Of a stretch of 64,000 nucleotides of DNA, positions 40,610 through 49,716 are shown one piece after another (within the stretch, counting starts at the first letter, position 1; the number at the start of each line of letters is the position of its first letter). The stretch covers positions 620,001 through 684,000 of the forward strand of contig CBDBNT010000004.1 in assembly GCA_965208015.1 (NCBI GenBank). Direction: 5' to 3'. Made by a program: the position numbers and the translations under genes. The notes below the pieces were generated by a model. That model searched no databases. It was not told the origin of the DNA and saw only the letters and a list, made by a program, of their open reading frames with translations. The stretch is from Bin87 sp965208015 (GTDB lineage: Bacteria > Chloroflexota > Dehalococcoidia > Lucifugimonadales > UBA3495).

Positions 40610-41920
40610 ATGCGCGCTCTGCAGACCCGCGCCGCGCGGGCCACTCCCTTTTACTACGGATGGGTCATACTCGGCCTTTCGGGAGTAGCGTCCTACTCGT
40701 CGCGCCCGCTGATGTCGGTAGCGGTGCTCACCGTCTTCGTGGTGCCGATGTCCGAGCAGTTCGGCTGGACGCGGGCGGAGTTCTCCGGTGCGGTCAGCCT
40801 GGGCGGGCTCCTGGGGGCGGTGGCGGCGCCACTGGTGGGTCCCATCCTGGATCGATACGGCGCGGGCATGGTGGTGGGCATATCGTCCGGTATCGCCGGC
40901 GTCTGCGCCGTGGCGCTGGGAGCGGCGACCCAGATTTGGCAGTTCTATCTGGTGTACGTGCCGGGCCGGATGATGTTCTCCAGCCCCCTGGAGCTGGGCA
41001 CCTCGGTCGCGGTCAGCAACTGGTTCATCCGACGGCGGCCGTTTGCGCTAGCCCTGAACCATGTCTCCCAGGGCTCCGGCCTTGCGGTGATGCCACTGGT
41101 GGCACAGGCCGTCACCGGTGTCTGGGGATGGGAAATGGCATGGTACTCGCTAGGAGCATGGACCATCGCTGTGGGCGTGATACCGGCGATACTTCTCATG
41201 GCCCGCCGTCCCGAGGACCTGGGGCTGGAACCCGATGGCGGCAGTGCGTCGCCACCGTCCGCGCGCCGATCTGGATCCATCCGCCGGCCCCAGAGCGCAG
41301 TGGACGAGATCAACTTCACCCTTGGGCAGGCCGTCAGGACTCGCTCCTTTTGGCTGATGATACTCTTCTCCTTCGCCAGCTTTATTGTCCAGGCCGGCGT
41401 GTCGCTGCACATGGTGCCTCACTATGTCGACCAGGGCGTGCCCGCGTCCGTCGCCGTGTGGACCGCCAGCACCTTCGCCATCTCGCAGGTTCCGGCCAGC
41501 ATATTCTGGTCAGCGATATCGCAGCGGGAGGCGGCGCGGTTCGTGATGCTCGCCTCCGGTCTGGTGGTAGCCGGCGGTTCAATTACCACCGCCTTCGCCA
41601 GCGGCATCGGCGCCGGCGTGCTGGGAGCCTTTATTCTTGGGTTTGGCGTCGGCGGGTTGCATATTATCGGTCGCCTGGTCTGGGCCGACTATTTCGGACG
41701 GCTCCATCTGGGATCCATCCGCGCCTGGGGATTGGCGGCACAGGTGGGGGGGCAGGCGGTCGGCCCCACTGCCGCCGGCATGGCGGTGGACCGGGTGGGC
41801 AGTTACCAGGGAGCGTTCCTGGCCTTCGGCATCAACCTGGCGGTGGTCTCCCTGCTGATGCTGACCGCGACGCGCCCGGGACCCGAAGCCGCGGACGGAG
41901 GACAGCAGATCGACCCGTAA
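40610..41920 (+). CDS. MFS transporter
   Basis: A 436-residue major facilitator protein with 12 predicted membrane helices in two halves separated by a basic loop near residue 215 (PSARRSGSIRRPQS). The family motif region is LVGPILDRYGAGMVVG in the loop between helices 2 and 3. It resembles the OFA/monocarboxylate subset. The substrate is unknown. A TATAAT at 40474-40479 could drive it, with a 5' leader of about 120 nt. Confidence 0.9.
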   Translation: MRALQTRAARATPFYYGWVILGLSGVASYSSRPLMSVAVLTVFVVPMSEQFGWTRAEFSGAVSLGGLLGAVAAPLVGPILDRYGAGMVVGISSGIAGVCAVALGAATQIWQFYLVYVPGRMMFSSPLELGTSVAVSNWFIRRRPFALALNHVSQGSGLAVMPLVAQAVTGVWGWEMAWYSLGAWTIAVGVIPAILLMARRPEDLGLEPDGGSASPPSARRSGSIRRPQSAVDEINFTLGQAVRTRSFWLMILFSFASFIVQAGVSLHMVPHYVDQGVPASVAVWTASTFAISQVPASIFWSAISQREAARFVMLASGLVVAGGSITTAFASGIGAGVLGAFILGFGVGGLHIIGRLVWADYFGRLHLGSIRAWGLAAQVGGQAVGPTAAGMAVDRVGSYQGAFLAFGINLAVVSLLMLTATRPGPEAADGGQQIDP

Positions 41921-41980
41921 ATGTTAACATTGGCAACGGGGTTGCTAAACTGCACCACCAGGACTGGAAAGAGGTGAACC

Positions 41981-43156
41981 ATGACCAGAGCTCCCGCGAC
42001 CCGCATCCAACGAGTACAGCCTCCGGCCACCCTGGCCGCCGGCGAAAAGGCCCGACAACTGGCCCGGCAGGGTCACGACGTGATTGACCTGGGTCAGTCA
42101 AGTCCGCACCACGTAACCCCGCAGCACATTATCGACGCGGGGATTGCGGCCCTGAACGCAGGACTTACCAACATCAGCTCGTCCCGTGGGCTGCCCGAGC
42201 TGCGCCAGGCCATGTCCGCAAAGCTGGCAGCCCACAATGGCCGCACCGTTGACCCCGACGGCGATATCCTGGTTACTCCCGGCAGCAAGATGGGGCTGTA
42301 TGAGGCCATAAATGCCTACCTTGAGGCGGGAGATGAAGCGCTGGTGCTTGAGCCTACATGGGTCAGCTTCAGCCAGCAGGTGGAGATGGCCGAAGGCGTG
42401 CCCGTGGCCGTGCCACTCAGCGAGGAAGAGGAGTACCACATCAGCTACGAGCAGTTGAAGGAACACGTCACCTCGCGTACCAAGATGATCGTCATCAACA
42501 ATCCCAACAATCCCACGGGCCGGGTCTACACCGAGGAAGAGCTGGCAGCCGTAGCGCGTTTGGCCCGGGAGCAGGATCTGCTGGTCATTTGTGATGAGAC
42601 CTACGAGTATTTCCTCTACGATGCCAACCGGCATGTTACCGTCGCGAATCTGGAGGGCATGGCGGAACGAACCCTGACCAGCTACACCTTTACCAAGGCG
42701 TATTCGATGTCCGGCTGGCGGTTGGGCTGCATCGCGGCTCAGTCAAACCTGCTGGAGCCACTGCTGAAGATACAGGAACAAACGGCGAGTTTCGTTTCTC
42801 CCTTTGTGCAGATGGCAGGTGTGGCTGCCCTGGAGGGTCCCCAGGATCACCTGTCCCGGTGGCGGGAGGACTGCGATGAACTGCGCGTGCGCTGCGCTGG
42901 CCGGTTGTCCCAGGTTCCCGGCGTGCACTGTCCGCTGCCCGAAGGGGCCACTTTCCTGTTCCCTCGCTACTCGGCGGATGTGTCATCCGCGGAGTTGGCC
43001 GAGCTGCTGGTGGAACGGGAAGGCGTGGTGGTAACTCCCGGCGTCGGCTTTGGGGAAAGCGGGGAAGGCCACTTCCGCATTGCCCTGATGCGTTCACCCG
43101 CTGACCGAGTCGTGGAAGGGGTGGAACGCATAGCGCGAGTGCTGGAAAGTCTCTAG
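41981..43156 (+). CDS. Pyridoxal-phosphate aminotransferase (class I/II)
   Basis: A 391-residue fold-type I aminotransferase. Features in order: the GQSSPHHVTP substrate loop (DLGQSSP), NPNNPTGRVYTEEELAAVARLA, then VICDETYEYFLYD (Asp and Tyr that bind PLP), and the PLP-lysine in SYTFTKAYSMSGWRLG. Such enzymes act on aspartate, alanine or aromatic amino acids. It starts at 41981 with GAGGTGAACC ahead. Confidence 0.93.
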   Translation: MTRAPATRIQRVQPPATLAAGEKARQLARQGHDVIDLGQSSPHHVTPQHIIDAGIAALNAGLTNISSSRGLPELRQAMSAKLAAHNGRTVDPDGDILVTPGSKMGLYEAINAYLEAGDEALVLEPTWVSFSQQVEMAEGVPVAVPLSEEEEYHISYEQLKEHVTSRTKMIVINNPNNPTGRVYTEEELAAVARLAREQDLLVICDETYEYFLYDANRHVTVANLEGMAERTLTSYTFTKAYSMSGWRLGCIAAQSNLLEPLLKIQEQTASFVSPFVQMAGVAALEGPQDHLSRWREDCDELRVRCAGRLSQVPGVHCPLPEGATFLFPRYSADVSSAELAELLVEREGVVVTPGVGFGESGEGHFRIALMRSPADRVVEGVERIARVLESL

Positions 43157-43254
43157 CAGGCTTGCAATGCCGGTGTTGCGCAGCGATCTCGTCGAGGCGC
43201 TCGGTGAGTTAGAATGGGCCGAAATCAGCACCGCGCCAATCCCGGAGGAACCTG

Positions 43255-43920
43255 ATGTCTTTCTGCGATGAGATCGAGCGAGAGTCCCAGCAACAACGTG
43301 ACGCCATGGCGTTCCATCCGTTCGTGCAGGGTATCGGCGACGGCACTCTGCCGTTGGACCGGTTCAAGCACTTCATCACCCAGGACTACGTCTATCTCAT
43401 CGATTTCGCCCGTGTGCTTGCCCTCGCCTCGGCCAAGGCTCCGGACCTCCCGGCAATGTCGTGGTTCGCCCACGCCGTGGACTACATCCTGAACGCCGAG
43501 ATGGACCTGCACCGTTCGTATTGCGCGCAGTTCGGCATCACCGAGGCCGAGCTGGACGCGACGAGGCACGCGCCGACCTGCTACTCCTATACCAGCTACC
43601 TGCTGCGTGTGGCCCACCAGGGAACCTTCGGCGAAGTGGTCGCTGCCGTGCTGCCCTGCATCTGGGGTTATTGGCGCGTGGGCGAGCGGCTGGCCGATCA
43701 GGGCCTGCCGGACCACCCCGGCTACGCCCAGTGGATCCAGATGTACGCCGCCCCCGAACAGCAGTCGGTTGCGGAGGAGTGTCGCGCCATCTGCGACCGC
43801 GTTGCCGCCACGGCCGGGCCTGCCGAGCTCGCCGCAATGAAAGAGGCGTACATCACGTGCACGCGCTACGAGCAGGCTTTTTGGGAAATGGGCTGGACGC
43901 TGGAGGACTGGCCGGTGTAG
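43255..43920 (+). CDS. TenA/thiaminase II family protein
   Basis: A 221-residue all-helical protein. The likely nucleophile is the Cys in VLPCIWGYWRVG, which aligns with the active Cys of TenA, and the conserved Glu is in YEQAFWEMGW. TenA hydrolyses aminopyrimidine in thiamine salvage. The typical FWxW end is preserved. No thiamine genes or TPP riboswitch are visible nearby, so salvage from the environment is likely. GGAGGA precedes the ATG. Confidence 0.92.
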   Translation: MSFCDEIERESQQQRDAMAFHPFVQGIGDGTLPLDRFKHFITQDYVYLIDFARVLALASAKAPDLPAMSWFAHAVDYILNAEMDLHRSYCAQFGITEAELDATRHAPTCYSYTSYLLRVAHQGTFGEVVAAVLPCIWGYWRVGERLADQGLPDHPGYAQWIQMYAAPEQQSVAEECRAICDRVAATAGPAELAAMKEAYITCTRYEQAFWEMGWTLEDWPV

Positions 43921-43963
43921 TCGCGGTTCAGCGCGACCTGGCCATCCGGCACGTCAGCTTATA

Positions 43964-44038
43964 TGGTCGGGGTGGGCAGATTCGAACTGCCGATCTCCTG
44001 CTCCCAAAGCAGGCGCCTTGCCGCTAGGCCACACCCCG
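43964..44038 (-). tRNA. tRNA-Pro (anticodon TGG)
   Basis: Folds as a full cloverleaf on the minus strand: acceptor CGGGGTG/CACCCCG, anticodon loop TTTGGGA within CCTGC/GCAGG, and T-loop TTCGAAT. The 3' CCA is encoded (43964-43966). Confidence 0.95.
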
Positions 44039-44075
44039 ACGCCCTTGCCACCATCGGCCCGGCGATCCAACAAAG

Positions 44076-44147
44076 TACCCCCGCGGAGACTCGAACTCCG
44101 GTCTCTGGCTCCGGAGGCCAGCACTCTATCCACTGAGCTACGGGGGC
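44076..44147 (-). tRNA. tRNA-Arg (anticodon CCG)
   Basis: Minus-strand cloverleaf with acceptor GCCCCCG/CGGGGGT (one terminal G-T), anticodon loop CTCCGGA in CTGGC/GCCAG, and T-loop TTCGAGT. CCA is not encoded. Confidence 0.95.
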
Positions 44148-44306
44148 ACTTTTGATTTTAGCACAACTGCCCGGCGCGACAATTGGCATTGCCGGATCAG
44201 TGTTCATGCCGTCTGTATGCGAACCCGTCCAGGCTCTGGCTGGCAAGGCTGGTGAGCCGGTCAACGGAAAACGGCCCACCAACGTGAGCCGTTTCAAGAG
44301 TTTCAA

Positions 44307-44382
44307 TGGCGACCCGGAGCGGATTCGAACCGCCGATCTCTGCCTTGACAGGGCAGTATGTTAACCGCTACACCACCGGGCC
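44307..44382 (-). tRNA. tRNA-Asp (anticodon GTC)
   Basis: Minus-strand cloverleaf: acceptor GGCCCGG/CCGGGTC (one G-T), anticodon loop CTGTCAA in CTGCC/GGCAG, T-loop TTCGAAT, discriminator G and encoded CCA. It is the first gene of the cluster. Confidence 0.95.
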
Positions 44383-44414
44383 ACAAAACACGCGATACCA
44401 TCGCGCGTTGCATC

Positions 44415-44444
44415 ATTGTAGTCAGCAGGCCTTGATATTGTCAA
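44415..44444 (-). promoter_or_regulatory. Promoter of the tRNA-Asp/Arg/Pro cluster
   Basis: On the minus strand TTGACA (44444-44439) and TACAAT (44420-44415) are 18 nt apart, 32 nt ahead of tRNA-Asp. The three tRNAs follow in the same direction and could be one transcript. Confidence 0.75.
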
Positions 44445-44538
44445 ACGAAGTCCTGGACTTGCGGCGACGCTTCTGCGAATCGACCGCACCGGCGGCCGGC
44501 TATAATTGCTCGAACCGATAACCAACAGGAGGAACCCC

Positions 44539-45063
44539 TTGATTCGCAGCATTGACGGCAAGTCGCCGCAAATCCACCCCAGCGTGTTCGTAAGCGAGGC
44601 CGCCTATATCGTCGGCGACGTGATAATCGGCGAGGGAACCAGCATCTGGCCCGGAGCAGTGATACGCGCCGACTACGGTCAGATCGTCATCGGCAAGAAC
44701 TGCTCGATCCAGGACAATTGCGTCCTGCACACCGACGACTACCTGGAACTGGGCGACAACGTGCTGATGACCCATGGCGCGGTAATCCACGGCGGCATCG
44801 TCGGCAACAACGTGATGGTCGGGGTAAACGCGGTCTGCCTGGAGGACTGCAAGGTGGGCGACTACGTGCTCATCGGAGCCGGCGCCATCGTAACCGGCAC
44901 GCCCATCCCCAACGAGTCCCTGGTGGTCGGCGTGCCCGGCCGGATCCGCGAGCTGCCCGAGGTTCACCGCAAGCGATTGGAAAATCCCACCGCGCGTTAC
45001 CAGGAAAACGGCCGGCGGTTCATCGCCGCCGGATTGGGGTTGCAGATACCGGAGTCCGACTAG
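44539..45063 (+). CDS. Gamma-carbonic anhydrase-like hexapeptide protein
   Basis: A 174-residue left-handed beta-helix protein. Histidines that would bind metal are present in VLHTD and MTHGAVIHG. Gamma-carbonic anhydrases hydrate CO2, though many members of this family are structural or of unknown activity. It starts at TTG 44539, directed by an AGGAGGA at 44527-44533; no ATG fits better. A TATAAT is at 44501-44506. Confidence 0.88.
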   Translation: MIRSIDGKSPQIHPSVFVSEAAYIVGDVIIGEGTSIWPGAVIRADYGQIVIGKNCSIQDNCVLHTDDYLELGDNVLMTHGAVIHGGIVGNNVMVGVNAVCLEDCKVGDYVLIGAGAIVTGTPIPNESLVVGVPGRIRELPEVHRKRLENPTARYQENGRRFIAAGLGLQIPESD

Positions 45064-45090
45064 CCTCGGGCGAGCGCTGATACGTCGCTC

Positions 45091-48000
45091 TCACGCCGCC
45101 GGCGCCGGATATACCGAGCAGGTCTCCCGTTGATCGCCGTCCTCGTCGAAGTCCTGGAGCAGCAATTCCTGCACACGCCCCAGCAGCTCGTCGCACACCG
45201 CGGTTGAAACGGTGGGGATCTCCATCAGGACCTTGCGCCCTTCCTTGAGGTTGAGTTCCAGGTAAACCTTGTCCTCGCCGGTGTATTCGAGCATGACCCG
45301 GATGGCTTGCCGCAGCCGATACCGGTCTTCGTCCGGCTGGTCGGTTTCGACCATTCGCACCAGGACTCCCGATTCCCGGTGACCATTAGAAGCGGCCGGC
45401 GATGGTGGAGGCGCCGGCTTGCTGCCGTTTGACCGGGGAGCTTTTGTGGGAGCGGTGGGGCGGCTCGACGGCGCCGGATTGTCTGCGGAGACCTCAGTCG
45501 ACCGGTTGACAGGGGCCGCCATGGCGGTTTCCGGCAACTCGTACTCCTGCGCGTCATAGCAGGCAATGGAGAAGTCATCGCCGCGTATCTGAAGCCGGCC
45601 CGTGACCTTGGCCACGCGGCCGGGTTGCCAGACGTGCGCCGTCTTTTCCAGCGAGTCCGGCCAGACCATCGCCTCAACCTGCCCTCCCACCATGGCCAGG
45701 TCGATCCGCAGGAACTTGCGATTGTCGCGGGTGTAGCGCTCGTTGACCCCGGCGACGTGTCCCAGCAGGGTCACCGTGCTGCTGATCATCTCCTCGTCCA
45801 ACTGGTCAATGGAGTTGTAGGCGTCGCCCGGATTTATCGCGGCCAGCGCCAGCAGCGGGTTGTAGGACAGGGCGACACCCAGGTACTCTTTTTCCAGGTT
45901 CGCTTTTTCCTGCTCAGTGTAGTCGTCGTGGGACGTGTCCAGTTCCAGCAGGGTGCCGCCGGCGCCGCTGTCCAGCTCGTCGCCGAACATACCGACCTGC
46001 CCGGAATTGCGGTTCCGAGTTTCCTGCTGCGCCAGGGCCCAGATGCGGTCCAGGTTGCCGATCACTGTGGCTCGCGGCGCCAGGGAGTCGAAGGCCCCGG
46101 CCTTGGCCAGACCCTCCAGCGTGCGGCGGTTCAGACCCGACACGTCCACGCGCCGGCAGAAGTCGGTGATTGAAGCAAAGGGACCCTTGGCGGTGCGCTC
46201 GGTGACGATGGGCGTGACGGCGCCTTCGCCCACGGTCTTGACGGCGGCCAGGCCGATGCGCAGCTTGCCGGTCTGCGCCCGGTCGGCCGGGGTGTCGATG
46301 GTGTAGTGGATGCCGGACTTGTTCACGTCGGGCAGCTCGATACCGATGCCCATGCGGGTGCACTCGTTGATCGACGCGACGTAACGGTCGCCGTGATCCA
46401 GGCGGCAGTTGAGCACCGAGGCCATGTACTCCAAGGGGTAGTGGGTCTTGAAGTATGCGGTCCAGTAGGAGATGAGCCCGTAGCTCACGCTGTGGGCCTT
46501 GTTGAAGGCGTATCCGGCGAAGGGCTCGATCAGATTGAAGATCTCCGCGCCCATCTGTTCGGAGTAGCCCTTCTGCACCGCGCCGGACACGAACCGTTCG
46601 CGCTCCTCAGCCATCAGCTCCGGTATCTTCTTCCCCATGGCCTTGCGGACGGTGTCGGCTTCGCCCAGGGAATAGCCGGCGAAGTTCTGCAGGACGTGCA
46701 GCACCTGGTCCTGGTACACGATGACGCCGTAGGTCTCGTCCAGCAGCTCCTTCATGCTGGGATGGGGATAGGTGACCTGCTCCCGACCGTGCTTGGAGCG
46801 AATGAAGCGGTCGATGTGCTCCATTGGGCCCGGGCGATAGAGCGCGATCATGGCCGCGATGTCGCCGAGATCAGACGGCTTCAGTTCCTTGATGTACCGC
46901 TGCATCCCGGCGCTTTCCAGTTGGAACAGGTCCGTGGTGTTGCCGGTACCCAGCAGATCGTAGGTGGCTTCGTCGTCCAGCGTCAGACGGCTCAGGTCGA
47001 TGCGGATGCCCCGTTCCTCGTCCAGCAGTTTGATGGTCCGGTCCAGGATGGTGAGGTTGGTCAGGCCCAGGAAGTCCATCTTGAGCAGGCCCAGCTTGGC
47101 AACCGGGTCCATGGAGTACTGGGTCATCATCACCGGGCTGTTCTCATCCCCGCGTGATGGACGTTGGAGGGGCACAGTCTCAGTCAACGGTTCGTCGGCG
47201 ATCAGCACGCCGGCGGCGTGGGTGCTGACGTGGTGGACAATGCCCTCCAGAGCCTGGGCGTTATCCACCAGTTCCCGGATCGCCGCGTCGCGCACGTAGG
47301 TGTCCGCCATCTCCTGGTTGGCAGACATGGCGTCGGAGATTGTTCGGGACTTGAAAGGCACCATCCGGGCGATGCGGTCGACGTCGCCGTAGCTCATGCC
47401 CAGCCCGCGGCCCACGTCGCGGAGTGCCGCCTTCGGTCCCAGGGTCCCGAAGGTGATGATCTGGGCCACCCGGTCGCTGCCATAGCGGTCGATGACGTAG
47501 CGCAGCACCTCGTCGCGCCGGTCGTCCTGGAAGTCCATGTCGATGTCGGGCATTTCCTTGCGCTCAAAGTTCAGGAATCGCTCGAACACCAGGTTGTATC
47601 GCATGGGGTCGATGTCGGTGATCCCCAGGCAGTACAGCACCACGCTGGCGGCGGCGCTTCCTCGCACGCCGAAGAGGATCTGCTGCTTGCGGACGAAGGA
47701 AATGATGTCCCACACCACCAGGAAATAGTTGGCGAAGCTGGTCTGCCGGACGACTTCCAGCTCGTATTCCATGCGGGCCCGGGCGGCGTCGTTGTTGATC
47801 CCGTAGCGCTGGTTGAAACCCTCCCAGCAGATGCGCTCCAGGTAGGCGTCCGCGTCCTCGTTGTTCGGCGTGGGATACCGGGGCAAGTGCATCTGCCCGA
47901 ACCCCAGCGAAACGTTGCACTGCTGGGCCACTTCACCGGTGATGTCCACGGCCTGTGGGAAATCATGGAACAGAGCCGCCATCTCGTCGGCGGAGCGGAT

Positions 48001-48723
48001 ATAGTAGGACGAGTCTTCCATCCGCAGGCGTTTGTCATCCATGACGTTGGTGCCCGTCTGGATGCAGATGTACACGTCCTGGTACTGGTAGTCGGACTGG
48101 CGGACGTAATGGGCGTCGTTGGTGACCAGCAGGGGTACGCCGGTCTCCCGGTTCAAGCGAACGAGGCCGTCATTGATCCGGGGCAGCTGCTCGATGTGCT
48201 CGTGTCGCTGCAACTCCAGGAAGTAGTTCTCGCCGAACAGCTCGCGGTACCAACCGACCATCTGCTTGGCGTCCTGATAATTGCCGTCGGCCAGCAGGGT
48301 GGGCACCTCGGCCGACGGGCACCCGGACAGGCAGATGAGCCCGCTCCGGTGTCGCTCGATCAGCTCCTTATCAATGCGCGGCCGGTAATGGAATCCCTCC
48401 AGGTGGGAGAGGGTCACCAGCTGCAGCAGGTTGCGGTAGCCAGTGTTGTCCCTGGCGATCAGCACCAGGTGGTTGGCGGTGCGCTCGTTGGGAGTGCGGT
48501 CGTGTCGGCTGCCGTGGGCCACGTAGAACTCGCACCCGATGATGGGCTTGATGCCGGCGTCCTTGCACTCGGAGTAGAAATCGACCACGCCATACAATGA
48601 TCCGTGGTCGGTGATGCTCATGGCGTCCATGCCCAGCTCGCGGGTCCGGTTCACCAGGTCCGGGACGCGGCTGATGCCGTCGAGCATGCTGTATTCGGTG
48701 TGAGTATGCAGGTGAATGAACAC
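45091..48723 (-). CDS. dnaE: DNA polymerase III alpha subunit DnaE
   Basis: A 1210-residue replicative polymerase. An N-terminal PHP domain is present (HLHTHTEYSMLDG), then palm residues in MPDIDMDFQDDRR, later GYAFNKAHSVSYGLISYWTAYFKTHYP and a C-terminal OB-fold region. Near the C-terminus a Pro/Ser/Ala-rich linker of about 50 residues separates a final small domain, a feature of some lineages only. A TATTAT box lies about 45 nt upstream. No second polymerase gene (such as polC) is in the window. Confidence 0.96.
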   Translation of the reverse strand: MFIHLHTHTEYSMLDGISRVPDLVNRTRELGMDAMSITDHGSLYGVVDFYSECKDAGIKPIIGCEFYVAHGSRHDRTPNERTANHLVLIARDNTGYRNLLQLVTLSHLEGFHYRPRIDKELIERHRSGLICLSGCPSAEVPTLLADGNYQDAKQMVGWYRELFGENYFLELQRHEHIEQLPRINDGLVRLNRETGVPLLVTNDAHYVRQSDYQYQDVYICIQTGTNVMDDKRLRMEDSSYYIRSADEMAALFHDFPQAVDITGEVAQQCNVSLGFGQMHLPRYPTPNNEDADAYLERICWEGFNQRYGINNDAARARMEYELEVVRQTSFANYFLVVWDIISFVRKQQILFGVRGSAAASVVLYCLGITDIDPMRYNLVFERFLNFERKEMPDIDMDFQDDRRDEVLRYVIDRYGSDRVAQIITFGTLGPKAALRDVGRGLGMSYGDVDRIARMVPFKSRTISDAMSANQEMADTYVRDAAIRELVDNAQALEGIVHHVSTHAAGVLIADEPLTETVPLQRPSRGDENSPVMMTQYSMDPVAKLGLLKMDFLGLTNLTILDRTIKLLDEERGIRIDLSRLTLDDEATYDLLGTGNTTDLFQLESAGMQRYIKELKPSDLGDIAAMIALYRPGPMEHIDRFIRSKHGREQVTYPHPSMKELLDETYGVIVYQDQVLHVLQNFAGYSLGEADTVRKAMGKKIPELMAEERERFVSGAVQKGYSEQMGAEIFNLIEPFAGYAFNKAHSVSYGLISYWTAYFKTHYPLEYMASVLNCRLDHGDRYVASINECTRMGIGIELPDVNKSGIHYTIDTPADRAQTGKLRIGLAAVKTVGEGAVTPIVTERTAKGPFASITDFCRRVDVSGLNRRTLEGLAKAGAFDSLAPRATVIGNLDRIWALAQQETRNRNSGQVGMFGDELDSGAGGTLLELDTSHDDYTEQEKANLEKEYLGVALSYNPLLALAAINPGDAYNSIDQLDEEMISSTVTLLGHVAGVNERYTRDNRKFLRIDLAMVGGQVEAMVWPDSLEKTAHVWQPGRVAKVTGRLQIRGDDFSIACYDAQEYELPETAMAAPVNRSTEVSADNPAPSSRPTAPTKAPRSNGSKPAPPPSPAASNGHRESGVLVRMVETDQPDEDRYRLRQAIRVMLEYTGEDKVYLELNLKEGRKVLMEIPTVSTAVCDELLGRVQELLLQDFDEDGDQRETCSVYPAPAA

Positions 48724-48921
48724 GATCAGCGAACCTGTTATTGATCAAGGATTGAAGATATGGCGACAGCGAAATAATAGCAGCGGACGGTTCTCCGCGC
48801 CATTACCCGGAACGATTCCTGCGAGTCCCGGGGACTTCGCGCCGGAAGGTCAATTGATGGCCTGCCGCTCATCGCGACTGCGGGCACAGCTCAGCATCGT
48901 TGGCGGCAACTAGCCCGGAAT

Positions 48922-49350
48922 TTATCTGGCCAGGTCGGCAACACGGGCTACGGTGGACAGGGGTGGAATGACCCCGGGCGGCGTTGGCGTGTTGGCAACC
49001 CGGAGCAACTCCGCCACCGGGATGCGGAGATGCCGGTGCAGGGTCTCCGCCATTGCCAGCGTCATCTCTTGTTCGCCGGCCAGCAATTCCTCAATGTCGC
49101 CCTGTTCGCCCAGCAGTTGATTGATTGCCTGCACCGTCCAGCCTCTTTCTTCAACCCAGAACCTGATGAGAGCCCGGCCTTCGGGTACAGGCATCGGTAT
49201 GTTGCGATATTCGTAGAGCAGAACCAGATCAACCAGGAGGTCAAGTTCTTCATCCTCCGGGGTATTGGGTTCGGCATCCATCAGAATTTCAATGCGAGCC
49301 AAGGCCGCTTCGTATTCCTCTTCGGTCCGGACCGGCTTGATATTACACAT
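48922..49350 (-). CDS. higA: HigA-like antitoxin
   Basis: A 142-residue antitoxin with an acidic N-terminal region (residues 1-70, YEAALARIEILMDAEPNTPEDEELDLLVDLV is the mark of this HigA subgroup), followed by a helix-turn-helix region (GWTVQAINQLLGEQGDIEELLAGE). It begins 3 nt after the toxin stop in the toxin-antitoxin order characteristic of higBA. The HTH is expected to bind the operon promoter and repress it together with HigB. Confidence 0.85.
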   Translation of the reverse strand: MCNIKPVRTEEEYEAALARIEILMDAEPNTPEDEELDLLVDLVLLYEYRNIPMPVPEGRALIRFWVEERGWTVQAINQLLGEQGDIEELLAGEQEMTLAMAETLHRHLRIPVAELLRVANTPTPPGVIPPLSTVARVADLAR

Positions 49351-49353
49351 TCC

Positions 49354-49647
49354 CTAAACCTCCGCGGCATCGATGCGATCGTACTCAGCATGAGTGTCGA
49401 CAAAGCGGATGTAAACTGCTCGCCGCCTGTAATTGATATTGACTACCAATCGATAGTCGTTGCCTTTGATGTTGAACACTACCCGGTTGCCAGCAATGAT
49501 ACTAGCGTTGGCAAATTGGGCGCGCACTGCCGCCGGCGTATCCCAGTCTGCATCGTCCGCATCCTGATACCAACTGCGCAAGGACCGTTCTGCATCAGCA
49601 TGGCGCTCCCAAAACTCCCGCAGTGTCCTCTTGGAGAAAACCCTCAT
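49354..49647 (-). CDS. higB: HigB-like mRNA interferase toxin
   Basis: A 97-residue RelE-fold toxin of the HigB group: RVFSKRTLREFWERHADAERSLRSWY at the start, a strand region IAGNRVVFNIKGNDYRLVV and the closing YIRFVDTHAEYDRIDA. The toxin cleaves mRNA on the ribosome. Basic and catalytic positions (K/R near residues 64-66, H and Y near the end) are present, so it is probably active. Toxin precedes antitoxin by 3 nt. Confidence 0.9.
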   Translation of the reverse strand: MRVFSKRTLREFWERHADAERSLRSWYQDADDADWDTPAAVRAQFANASIIAGNRVVFNIKGNDYRLVVNINYRRRAVYIRFVDTHAEYDRIDAAEV

Positions 49648-49716
49648 CGCAGTGTCGGGTTCCAGTCGCTGGAATTTCAGAGTGCCATATCTACCTGCCT
49701 CGGCTCTCCCGTGCGG

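Noticed and set aside
47164..48600. A 478-residue plus-strand frame inside dnaE
   Set aside because: Antisense to conserved polymerase motifs and without recognisable domains.
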